A stretch of DNA of 64,000 nucleotides from Actinomycetes bacterium (GTDB lineage: Bacteria; Actinomycetota; Acidimicrobiia; Acidimicrobiales; Ilumatobacteraceae): positions 1 to 64,000 of the forward strand of contig JANXUF010000033.1 of assembly GCA_025356335.1 (NCBI GenBank). The letters are read 5' to 3'. The position numbers were made by a program, and so were the translations under genes. The notes under the pieces were generated by a model. It did no database searches and was not told the DNA's origin. It saw only the letters and a list, made by a program, of their open reading frames with translations. Below, piece after piece: positions 51,308 through 59,779 of the stretch; within the stretch, counting starts at the first letter, position 1, and each line of letters starts with the position of its first letter.

Positions 51308-52969
51308 TCAGGCCTCCATCACCACGGGGACGATCATCGGGCGGCGTTTGGTGCGGTCGCTGACGAACCGACCTGCGGCGCGTCGTACCTCGCGCTCCAG
51401 CGCGTCCACGTCGCGGACTCCCTTGGCGAGCGCCTTTTCGACGGCATCGGCGACGGCGTCGCACGCCTCGTCGAGCAGATCCTCGGCCTCCGGCGCATAG
51501 ACCCAGCCACGAGTGATGATCTCCGGGCCGGTCAGCACCCGTCCGGTCTCGATGTCGACCGTGACGATGGCGACGACGACGCCTTCCTCGGAAAGCACCT
51601 TGCGGTCGCGCAGCACTCCTTGGCCGACGTCACCGACGATGCCGTCGACGTACAGGTAACCGGCAGGAACTCGACCGTCGCGGGTGATTCCCTTGTCGTC
51701 GATCCGCAGACGATCGCCGTCCTCGCACTGCAGCACGTGTTCCGGCTGGACGCCCATCAAACGGGCGAGTTTGGCGTGGGCGAACATGTGGCGATACTCG
51801 CCATGGATCGGAACGAACCACTGTGGCTTGACGATCGACAGGTAGGTCTTCAACTCGTCGGCCTGGGCATGGCCGGTGGCGTGGACATCAGCGATGCCCG
51901 AATGGATCACGTCGACGCCGAGGCGCAGCAGACCGTCGATGACCCGATTGACATTCGACTCGTTGCCGGGGATCGCATGACTCGACAGGATCACCGTGTC
52001 GTCCTTGCCGACCTTGAGCCATTTGCTGTCGCCGCGGGCCAGGAGCGACAACGCTGACATCGGCTCTCCCTGTGAACCGGTCGACAGCACGCAGACCTTG
52101 CCTGGCGGGTATTTGTCGACATCCTCGATATCGACGATCGCCGAATCGGGAACCTTCAGCAGCCCCAACTCGCGAGCCATCCGGATGTTCTTCTTGATCG
52201 ACAGGCCGAGGGTCGCCACGACCCGGCCCTCGCCGATTGCCGCCTCGATCACCTGCTGCATGCGGTGGATGTGACTGGCGAAACTGGCGGTGATGATGCG
52301 CTTGCCGCGATGGCTGGCGAACAGCGCCCGCAACACACCGCCGACGTCGGATTCGCTCGGCGCATGACCGTGTTCTTCGGCGTTCGTCGAATCGGCCATC
52401 AGCAGACGGACGCCTTCCGTCGTGGCGATCGTGCCGAGCCGCGACAGATCGGTACGACGACCGTCGACGGGCGTGAGGTCGAGCTTGAAGTCGCCCGAGT
52501 GCAGCAGCACACCCTGGGGCGTGTGCAGGGCGATGGCGTGAGCCCACGGCACCGAATGCGTCACCGGGATGAACTCGACATCGAACGGGCCGATCATCCG
52601 CCGCTCGCCGTCCTCGATACGGATGAGTTCGGTCTTGCTCAGCAAGCCCGCTTCCTCGATGCGGTTGCGGGCGAGGCCGAGCGTGACGGCCGACCCGTAG
52701 ATCGGGAAACTCAGTTCGCGCAACAGGTACTGCAGACCGCCGACGTGGTCTTCGTGCCCGTGCGTCGCCACACAGCCGACGATGCGGTCGGCGTTGGCGC
52801 GGAGGTAGGTGAAGTCGGGCAGGACGAGGTCGATGCCGTGCATGTCTGCATCGGGGAACATCAGACCGCAGTCGATCAGCAGGAGCTTGCCCTGTTGCTC
52901 GACCACCATGCAGTTGCGGCCAATCTCCCCCAACCCGCCGAGGAAATTGACGTATATCGGATCAGCCAT
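51308..52969 (-). CDS. rnj: Ribonuclease J
   Basis: 553 residues. The metallo-beta-lactamase core is complete: THGHEDHVGGL (zinc ligands), HSGDFKLD, and SGIADVHATGHAQADEL with PQWFVPIHGEYRH from the beta-CASP region; LSTGSQGEPMSALSLL also matches. It is a 5'-exo/endonuclease for RNA processing and decay in the cytoplasm. It starts 5 bp after dapA on the same strand, the common actinobacterial dapA-rnj order. Confidence 0.94.
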   Translation of the reverse strand: MADPIYVNFLGGLGEIGRNCMVVEQQGKLLLIDCGLMFPDADMHGIDLVLPDFTYLRANADRIVGCVATHGHEDHVGGLQYLLRELSFPIYGSAVTLGLARNRIEEAGLLSKTELIRIEDGERRMIGPFDVEFIPVTHSVPWAHAIALHTPQGVLLHSGDFKLDLTPVDGRRTDLSRLGTIATTEGVRLLMADSTNAEEHGHAPSESDVGGVLRALFASHRGKRIITASFASHIHRMQQVIEAAIGEGRVVATLGLSIKKNIRMARELGLLKVPDSAIVDIEDVDKYPPGKVCVLSTGSQGEPMSALSLLARGDSKWLKVGKDDTVILSSHAIPGNESNVNRVIDGLLRLGVDVIHSGIADVHATGHAQADELKTYLSIVKPQWFVPIHGEYRHMFAHAKLARLMGVQPEHVLQCEDGDRLRIDDKGITRDGRVPAGYLYVDGIVGDVGQGVLRDRKVLSEEGVVVAIVTVDIETGRVLTGPEIITRGWVYAPEAEDLLDEACDAVADAVEKALAKGVRDVDALEREVRRAAGRFVSDRTKRRPMIVPVVMEA

Positions 52970-52974
52970 TGCTG

Positions 52975-53892
52975 CTAGTCAACACCGCGGAACTCCAAGA
53001 ACGCGATTCTGGCCCGCGTCAGGTTGGCGTACACCGTCGTGGCGCGCTCGTGGACCCACGCCGGGGCAGGCCCCATCGGCAGCCTCGCATCGCCGACGTC
53101 GATGCCCAGATGCCGCAACATCGCCTTCGTCGGGAGCGGGTTGGGGGCGTCGTCACCGGTCTCGAAGGCGAAACTCTCGAGCATCCGCGCGTTGACGGCC
53201 CGCGCACCGGCGGTGTCACCCTTCTCCCACAAGGCGAACATCTCCTGGTGGTCGTCGCCGGTCCAGTGGGTCGCCACACCGATCACGCCGACGGCCCCTG
53301 CGGCCAACAACGGAAGCGTCATGATGTCATCGCCGCTGTAGACCTCGAACCCGCCGGGTGCGTGGGCGATCAGTGACGCCGTCTCGCCGGGGTGGCCCGC
53401 CGCATCTTTCAATGCGAGCACGTTCGTCACCTCCCGAGCGAGGCCCAGCAACGTGTTGGTGGTGATCTTGCGGCCCGTTCGAACCGGGATGTCGTAGACC
53501 ACGACGGGCAGGTCCGTCGCCGCCGCCATCGCCCTGATGTGACCGTCGATTCCGGCTTGGGACGGCCGGTTGTAGTACGGGCAGACCGCGAGCACTCCAG
53601 CCGCTCCAAGCGCTGTCGCCTCTTTCGTCAGGTGCACGGAGTGCGCTGTGTCGTTCGTCCCGGTGCCGGCGATGACAGGAATGGTGACGGCGTTGATCAC
53701 CGCTTCGAACAGGCTCAGCCGTTCGTCGTCCGAGAGCACGGGCGCCTCACCGGTCGTCCCGGCGATGACCAACCCGTCGTTGCCGTGGGCCTGCAGGTAG
53801 CGGGCGAGCGTTGCAGCCTTGTCGAGATCGAGCACACCGTCGGCGTCGAAAGGCGTGACCATCGCCGTGAGAACCTTGCCGAAACGAGCCAT
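52975..53892 (-). CDS. dapA: 4-hydroxy-tetrahydrodipicolinate synthase
   Basis: 305 residues. AGTTGEAPVLSDDERLSLFE is the pyruvate-binding loop, CPYYNRPSQAGIDGH the Tyr region and VLALKDAAGHPGE carries the Schiff-base Lys. It condenses pyruvate with aspartate semialdehyde in lysine and diaminopimelate synthesis. ATG 53892 has AAGGA 8 nt upstream; the 54012 extension is a shadow. The 60-bp minisatellite lies upstream of it. Confidence 0.93.
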   Translation of the reverse strand: MARFGKVLTAMVTPFDADGVLDLDKAATLARYLQAHGNDGLVIAGTTGEAPVLSDDERLSLFEAVINAVTIPVIAGTGTNDTAHSVHLTKEATALGAAGVLAVCPYYNRPSQAGIDGHIRAMAAATDLPVVVYDIPVRTGRKITTNTLLGLAREVTNVLALKDAAGHPGETASLIAHAPGGFEVYSGDDIMTLPLLAAGAVGVIGVATHWTGDDHQEMFALWEKGDTAGARAVNARMLESFAFETGDDAPNPLPTKAMLRHLGIDVGDARLPMGPAPAWVHERATTVYANLTRARIAFLEFRGVD

Positions 53893-54089
53893 CCGTCTGT
53901 CCTTCCGTTCACGGCCGCCGATGTGGCCGGCAATCGTGTGCTCGTGTGGAGCACCTAGCTGAGAATCTTCGAGCACCATCGTGGCCGATGGACGTGCAGC
54001 ATCCTCAAACATATTCGTTTCGATCGACCCAGGATTGGCACAGCGGTTCCAATCGACCTGCTCGCCCCCTCCACCGCTTCGGCGTCCAG

Positions 54090-54380
54090 CGCGCGGTCAC
54101 CCCGCCACCGCGGAATCCACGTGACCACGACACCTGCCGTACCCGCGCGGTCACCCCGACTCCGCCATCGCCCAATCCACGTGACCACGACACCTCCCGT
54201 CCCCGCGCGGTCACCCCGAATCCGCCACTGCGGAATCCACGTGACCACGACACCTCCCGTCCCCGCGCGGTCACCCCGAATCCGCCACTGCGGAATCCAC
54301 GTGACCACGACACCTCCCGTCCCCGCGCGGTCACCCCGACTCCGCCATTGCGGAATCCACGTGACCACGACAACTGCCGC
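54090..54380. repeat. 60-bp minisatellite (four full units and two partial)
   Basis: Units at 54121, 54181, 54241 and 54301 are 60 bp each; the second and third are identical, the first and fourth differ by a few bases. Each unit has GTGACC at its start and GGTCAC 28 bp later, so this hexamer alternates in orientation along the array, and CACGTG spans each unit junction. All six frames stay open because the unit lacks stops, but no frame looks like a real protein. The stretch 53893-54423 contains nothing else convincing. Confidence 0.85.
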
Positions 54381-54423
54381 GTACTCGAATCGACCAGCCG
54401 TCCGTGGCCTTTCGACGCCTGCA

Positions 54424-57400
54424 TCAGATATGCATCTTGCGCCTCCGTGCGAAGATCAGCAGCAGGAACCCGATGATGCTCAGCGCAACCGCGAAGCGCA
54501 GGGACTGGCCGGAATCGGTTCCGGTCGCCGGGAGTTGCACGGGAGGCGTACCGGTGGTGGCCGGGTTCGGCACTGGCGTTGCGGCGCCAGCAGGCGTTGT
54601 CAGCGGCGTTGTCACGAGGGCCGTTCCGGGCGTCGTCGTGACCGTCGTCGTGACCGTTGAATCGAGGATCACCGTGACGTGGAAAATGGACTGTGCCGTG
54701 TTTCCGGCACCGTCCGTCGCCACGCAGGTGACGGGCGTCGTTCCGACTGGGTAGACGATTCCCGTCGCCGGCGTGCAGGAGACCGTCGGGGCGATGCCTG
54801 AGTTGTCTGCAGCAGCCGGTGCGCCGTAGTTCACGACGATTCCAGCCGGGTCGCTGGTGTGCACAGTGATGTCGGGACGCGAGATCGTCGGGGCCTGATT
54901 GTCGACCACCGTGATGGTGAACGATGCGGAGTCCGCTATGAACGGCTGGTGCTGGACGTTCGGCTGCCGTGCTTCCGTGTTCTCGATCACCAACTCCTGC
55001 TGCTGTGCGCTGTCGATCGCTGTGCAACTGACGACGGTCTGGCCGAGCGGGAAGAAGTCGCCGCTGTTCTTCGTGCAGCTGATGGTCACCGGAGGGATGC
55101 CACCCGTCGACGTCGCCGCTGCAAAGGTGACGACTGCGCCGGCCTGACCAGGATCGTTCGGCACGATCTTGTCCGGCGGGACGGCGATCGTCAACGGCGG
55201 AGTGACCCACGACACGAGATTGTCGGTCGAGGTGGACGCCTGCGAGTTGGTGACCGGCAGGCCGATCGTTTGCGCTGCGCCAGCAGGGATCGAGGCGATG
55301 ACCGTGCCGGACGTCGTCATGCCAGTCACCCGTACCTGAAAGTGGCTGCTGTCGATCGAGGCGATCGAGGCTGACAACGCGCCGCCGGCCGTGCCGGAGA
55401 TGGTCGCATCGCTCGCTTCGACACCGAATCCAATGACAGGTGCCGAGAACACGACGTCGAAGGCGATCGGCGATGTCGAGGTCGGATCTGCCTGGCCGAA
55501 AGCCTGGTTGATCGTGACCGTCGGTGCCGAAGGCGGAGCGGCGATCTGGAAGGTGATCGAGTTGTCCGCCGAAGTCGACGCTGCACTGCCGAGGTGTGGC
55601 AGCGCAACGGCCGTCGTGGCGTTCGCCGGGATCGACACCGTGACATCACCGTTCTGGGTCATTCCGGAGATCGTCACATGTTGGTGCGTGCTGTCGATGA
55701 GCGAAACGCCGATCGTGAACCCTCCGACGGGACCGGCCGTCGAGACAATGGTGAGTTGGTTGAACGGGATGAGATTGATCGCCTGGTCCGACACGATGTC
55801 GAAGCCGAGTGGGGAGATGAACGTCGGGTCTGTCTGCGGCAGTGGCGACTGGTTGATCGTCAACACCGGAGGGGTCGGCTTGTTGAAGGTGACGGAAGCG
55901 AGGTTGGAGGAGAGGTTGCCGAGCAGGCTCGTCGTTCCCGTAGCGAGGCCCGGGCCGACGTTCACCTGCACCGAGCCGCTGGATGGCATTCCCGACACCG
56001 CGACCGTGTAGTGAGCGGCGTCGACGGTCGTCACGGTGGCAGCGTTGGCATTCGCCGATCCGGTGAGGGTGACGTCCGTTTGGTCGAAGCCGGAGACCGC
56101 TTCGGAGAACATCACATCGAAGATGATCGGACTGACCGAGGTCGGGTTCACCTGACCGGGATCGACCGACACCGTCGTCGTCGGAGCGACCGGCACAGGT
56201 TTGTTGAAGGTGACGAGCGCAAGGTTCGACGAGAGGTTGCCGAGCAAGCTTGTCGTTCCGTTAGCGAGGCCCGGGCCGACGTTCACTTGCACCGAGCCAC
56301 TGGCGTTCATCCCGGAGACCGACACGGTGTAGTGCGATGCATCGACCATCGTGACTGTCGTGGCATTGGCAATCGCCGAGCCCGTCAGCGTGACGTCCGA
56401 CTGGTCGAAACCGGTGACTCCCTCGGAGAAGATGACATCGAAGACGATGGGGCTGGCCGACGTCGGATTGGCCTGAAGCAGGTCGACCGACACGGTCGTC
56501 GTCGGTGGTACCGGTGCAGCGGGCTTGATCCACTGCAATGTCGCAGTGTTCGACACCGTATTTGCGAGCCCCGTGGCGATCGATGTCACCGAACCAGCGG
56601 CAACCGTCAGATTGACATTGCCAGAATCCGGCATGCCAGACTCGGCGACCGTGTACCGCGACCCGTCCATCGGAGCCACCTGCGTCACGACAGCAGCATT
56701 CGCGCCGGCACTCCCGACGAACGCCACATCGGCAGTATCGAACGTCGCGACCGGCTCGGAAAACGTCACCAGAAACGTCACCGATGCAGCAGACGAGGGA
56801 TCCGTCGTACCCGGATTCAACGTGACCTGGGCACTCGGTGCTGTGGGCTCGACCCACTGCACGTCATTGTCGGTCGATGACGACGCGGAACTGGTCAGCG
56901 CATTGAACGTTGCATCCTGCGCTGCGGCACCCGGGATCGAGGCGATGACATGACCCTGATCGATCGACATGCCGGTGACATGGACGGTGTAGTGCGAACT
57001 GCTGATCGTCGTAACGGTCGCCGCAAGCGTGCCGGCGGTCGATGCCGACAGATCGACATCAGGTGCGGTGAACCCGACGACGGGCCGGGAGAAGATGACG
57101 TCGAAATCGATCGGCGAGAGCGAGGTCGGATCGGTCTGCGGAGGCGGGGACTGATTGATCGTCACCCTCGGATTCGTCAAGAAGGTGACCGTGTGATCAG
57201 TCGAACTCGACGCGGCATTGACAACAACCGGGACAGCGACCTCGTGGGCGGCTCCAGCAGGGACATCGACGATGACCGTCCCACTCTGGGTCATGCCAGT
57301 CACGGCGATGTCGTACGTCTTGGCATCGACCGGGGTGACGACAGCCGTGGTGGCGCCGGCAGTGCCGAAGAGCGTCACGTCCGAATTTGCGTCGCCGAAG

Positions 57401-58719
57401 CCCTGCATGTCATCGGTGAAAGTCGCTGTGAAATGGATCGGCGAATCCGGCGTCGGGTCGGCCTGAGCGGTCGGCGTCGTCTGCTGGTTCACCGTGACCT
57501 GCGGAACGGTGACGACGAAGTCGACAGACGGTGTCGGCAGCGAGAAACCGAGAGCCGGGGCCTCGACACCGGCCGGGTTGAAGCCCGGCGTATTGGTGAA
57601 GTTGAAGTAGTGGCCCGGTAGTCCGTGGTTGCCGAGGTCGCTGAGGAAGTTAGTCATCGTGCAGGTCCCGGCGGTCGTCGGCGGGTTGAACGTGACAGTG
57701 GAGTAGGCGTTCTTGATATCCCCGAGCGTGCCGATTCCGGCGATCGCCGAGACGTTGTCGGTGCTGGAGACGAGCGGGAGGTTCTTCACCGAATCGGGCA
57801 GGGCATCATAGACCAGGTTGATCACCTGCGTGTCGAGCGCCGGATCGATGTTCGACGGGTCGATACCGCTGAAATTCTTCAGCAGATCCTTGATGTCGGT
57901 GCCGAGATGGAAGTTGCCGCTCGGCGAAACGTCGAAGCTTCCGCAGGTCACCCAGGCGATGAACAACATGTTGCCCTGCTCGGAATGGCTGTTGACATCG
58001 GAGTCATTGGCGTCGAAACCGGGGATGACCTGTGGCTCTCCGGCCCTGACGTTGACGGGGCTCGCCGGGTCGGTCATCGACGGGACACTGTCGAGCGTCG
58101 TGATGCGGATGTCGACCGTCGCCTCGTGGTTTGGGGAGCCCGTATTCGTGCTCTCGTGGCCATCGTCGATACTGCTACTGGTGTTGATGGTCAGTTCGGC
58201 TGGCGTGTCATTGAGGTTCGAGTAGTTCGCAGGTGGCGTGTAGGTCAGCGTGCCGAGCGCAGCGTTCAGCTGATCGTTCGTCCCCTGGAACTGGAGAGCC
58301 TGCTGGCCCCCAACGGGGTCCCCCTGCGTCGACATCCCAGGGTCCATAGTCATTTTCAAGATCCCCGTGGTGACCGCAAGCTGGACGTTCGCGCATCCAC
58401 TGGTCACTTGCGGGGTCGTCGTGAGCGTGCAGTCCCCGTCGGTCGACTTGCTGTCGACCTTGATGTCACGCTTCTGCGGAGCTGCGATCGGGTCAGTGCC
58501 CGCAAAGACGACCGGGACCGGCAGTAGAGGATTCAACCCCGAAGGGTCGCCATATACACGCGGCGGCGAGGTGATGACCGGAACAGCGGCACTGGCACTC
58601 CCGGGATCGAACAGGCCGAGAACGACGGTGGTCGTTGCGAGGAGCAACATGACGACGATGACGCGGAACATCGGTTGGCGACGGTGCTTCGATGCGCCTT
58701 GAGTGGTGAAGTTGCTCAT
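54424..58719 (-). CDS. Giant LPATG-anchored surface protein with repeated Ig-like domains
   Basis: 1431 residues. Signal peptide: VIVVMLLLATTTVVLGLF, then GSASA cleavage. The middle has at least eight Ig-like domains of about 105 residues beginning VTINQ or TVSVD and containing SPI-FDVIFS-PV-GF (bacterial Ig-like/Big type); near residue 1200 two HYR-like domains follow (FTITVVDNQAPTISRPDITV). The C-terminus VQLPATGTDSGQ, a hydrophobic span, and RRRKMHI is a sortase signal. It is probably an adhesin or biofilm-matrix protein. No sortase gene is present in the window. ATG 58719 has TACCTT 6 nt upstream. Confidence 0.87.
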   Translation of the reverse strand: MSNFTTQGASKHRRQPMFRVIVVMLLLATTTVVLGLFDPGSASAAVPVITSPPRVYGDPSGLNPLLPVPVVFAGTDPIAAPQKRDIKVDSKSTDGDCTLTTTPQVTSGCANVQLAVTTGILKMTMDPGMSTQGDPVGGQQALQFQGTNDQLNAALGTLTYTPPANYSNLNDTPAELTINTSSSIDDGHESTNTGSPNHEATVDIRITTLDSVPSMTDPASPVNVRAGEPQVIPGFDANDSDVNSHSEQGNMLFIAWVTCGSFDVSPSGNFHLGTDIKDLLKNFSGIDPSNIDPALDTQVINLVYDALPDSVKNLPLVSSTDNVSAIAGIGTLGDIKNAYSTVTFNPPTTAGTCTMTNFLSDLGNHGLPGHYFNFTNTPGFNPAGVEAPALGFSLPTPSVDFVVTVPQVTVNQQTTPTAQADPTPDSPIHFTATFTDDMQGFGDANSDVTLFGTAGATTAVVTPVDAKTYDIAVTGMTQSGTVIVDVPAGAAHEVAVPVVVNAASSSTDHTVTFLTNPRVTINQSPPPQTDPTSLSPIDFDVIFSRPVVGFTAPDVDLSASTAGTLAATVTTISSSHYTVHVTGMSIDQGHVIASIPGAAAQDATFNALTSSASSSTDNDVQWVEPTAPSAQVTLNPGTTDPSSAASVTFLVTFSEPVATFDTADVAFVGSAGANAAVVTQVAPMDGSRYTVAESGMPDSGNVNLTVAAGSVTSIATGLANTVSNTATLQWIKPAAPVPPTTTVSVDLLQANPTSASPIVFDVIFSEGVTGFDQSDVTLTGSAIANATTVTMVDASHYTVSVSGMNASGSVQVNVGPGLANGTTSLLGNLSSNLALVTFNKPVPVAPTTTVSVDPGQVNPTSVSPIIFDVMFSEAVSGFDQTDVTLTGSANANAATVTTVDAAHYTVAVSGMPSSGSVQVNVGPGLATGTTSLLGNLSSNLASVTFNKPTPPVLTINQSPLPQTDPTFISPLGFDIVSDQAINLIPFNQLTIVSTAGPVGGFTIGVSLIDSTHQHVTISGMTQNGDVTVSIPANATTAVALPHLGSAASTSADNSITFQIAAPPSAPTVTINQAFGQADPTSTSPIAFDVVFSAPVIGFGVEASDATISGTAGGALSASIASIDSSHFQVRVTGMTTSGTVIASIPAGAAQTIGLPVTNSQASTSTDNLVSWVTPPLTIAVPPDKIVPNDPGQAGAVVTFAAATSTGGIPPVTISCTKNSGDFFPLGQTVVSCTAIDSAQQQELVIENTEARQPNVQHQPFIADSASFTITVVDNQAPTISRPDITVHTSDPAGIVVNYGAPAAADNSGIAPTVSCTPATGIVYPVGTTPVTCVATDGAGNTAQSIFHVTVILDSTVTTTVTTTPGTALVTTPLTTPAGAATPVPNPATTGTPPVQLPATGTDSGQSLRFAVALSIIGFLLLIFARRRKMHI
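55877..56518 (-). repeat. Two near-identical 321-bp domain repeats in the surface protein gene
   Basis: Copies begin at 55877 and 56198, 321 bp (107 codons) apart, and share long runs such as GAGGCCCGGGCCGACGTTCA. The high DNA identity indicates a recent internal duplication of one Ig-like domain. Confidence 0.75.
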
Positions 58720-58913
58720 GCAAGCAAGGTAAGGAAGGTCGGTACCCGTCGTCATGAGTAGTCGAGTACTCATTTGACCTGCGGCGACGGCGCTCCCGTT
58801 GGCCGCTGATCAGCAAGGTCGATGTTAAGAAGATCATCGGTACAGCGGTCGCCCGAGCAGTGGTCATCGGGTATCCACCCATCGGTGCCGTCGCCATTGG
58901 CCGGCAGTGACCG

Positions 58914-59699
58914 TCAACCGAGGCGACCCCACATGAGGATGCGCTTGAACGGAAAGAAGAACGGTGACCGATCGCCGAGTTCGCCAACGAGCCTGCGGGT
59001 GTATTCGTCGACGAATTGTTCGAACTGCTCGGCTGAGAGCAGCCTTTGGAACCGCGTGAGGGATGTTCCCCTCACCCATTCGACCACGTCATTCGTCGAC
59101 TGCAATCGGTGGCCGTAGACCTGCAGTCGCACTGACTGCTGGACATAGCCGAGTGTGTCCAACAGTTCCGCGTACGACTGCGGGCTCAGCACGTTCGCGG
59201 CGACCGGGTCACCGACATCGTGGCCAGCGAACCACGAGCGGTACGGCTCCTCACGGGCAAGAGCGGCGCTGACGGTATGCGAAGGGTAGTCGTGGTTCGC
59301 CGGTACCTGCACCGCCAGTTGCCCGCCCGCCTGCAATGCCATGGTCCACCGGCCGAGCACGAACCGGTGATCCGGCACCCACTGCAACGAAGCGTTGGCG
59401 ATGACGAGGTCGTAGTCCGCGCCTGCGGTCCACTGACCGATATCACCGAGGCTGAAATGGAGATGCTCGGTCCGCAGTGGCATCGCCTGCGCCATCATCT
59501 TCGGAGAGTTGTCGATACCGGTCATCTCGGCGACGTCGAGATGTTCAGCGGCCAGCTTCGTCAGTTTCCCCGGCCCGCAGCCGAGGTCGACGGCGCGCAT
59601 TCGTTGCACCGGCGCAACGAGAGCGAGTAAGTCGTGGAACGGTTGGGCCCGCTCGTCCGCAAAGCGTTGATATTGCGTCGGATTCCATGCGTCGGCCAT
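58914..59699 (-). CDS. tam: Trans-aconitate 2-methyltransferase-like SAM methyltransferase
   Basis: 261 residues. MADAWNPTQYQRFADERAQPF is the Tam start, AVDLGCGPGKLTKLAAEHL binds SAM, and YDLVIANASLQWVPDH is motif IV. E. coli Tam methylates trans-aconitate, an inhibitor of aconitase. Two ACTTGTAT repeats, 11 bp apart, lie directly upstream and are shared with the divergent permease. Stretch 58720-58913 behind it shows no gene. Confidence 0.85.
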   Translation of the reverse strand: MADAWNPTQYQRFADERAQPFHDLLALVAPVQRMRAVDLGCGPGKLTKLAAEHLDVAEMTGIDNSPKMMAQAMPLRTEHLHFSLGDIGQWTAGADYDLVIANASLQWVPDHRFVLGRWTMALQAGGQLAVQVPANHDYPSHTVSAALAREEPYRSWFAGHDVGDPVAANVLSPQSYAELLDTLGYVQQSVRLQVYGHRLQSTNDVVEWVRGTSLTRFQRLLSAEQFEQFVDEYTRRLVGELGDRSPFFFPFKRILMWGRLG

Positions 59700-59718
59700 A
59701 CTTGTATTTAACTTGTAT
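59700..59718. promoter_or_regulatory. ACTTGTAT direct repeats between tam and the permease
   Basis: ACTTGTAT at 59700 and 59711, one helical turn apart, and both AT-rich in a GC-rich region. They overlap the tam start region and face the permease gene, so they may be a regulator site or the -10 region of tam. Confidence 0.5.
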
Positions 59719-59779
59719 TAGTAGCACTGTGTCAAGCTGTCCGATCGCTCGTGGGGAGCAACAGAACGGAGCACCAGTC

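Noticed and set aside
54090-54380. CRISPR array
   Set aside because: The 60-bp units follow each other without unique spacers, and no cas gene is present.
53946-54476. Repeat-encoded RDHDTSRPRAVTP protein
   Set aside because: The minisatellite lacks stops in all frames, so every frame is open; no RBS, no family and no reason to prefer a frame.
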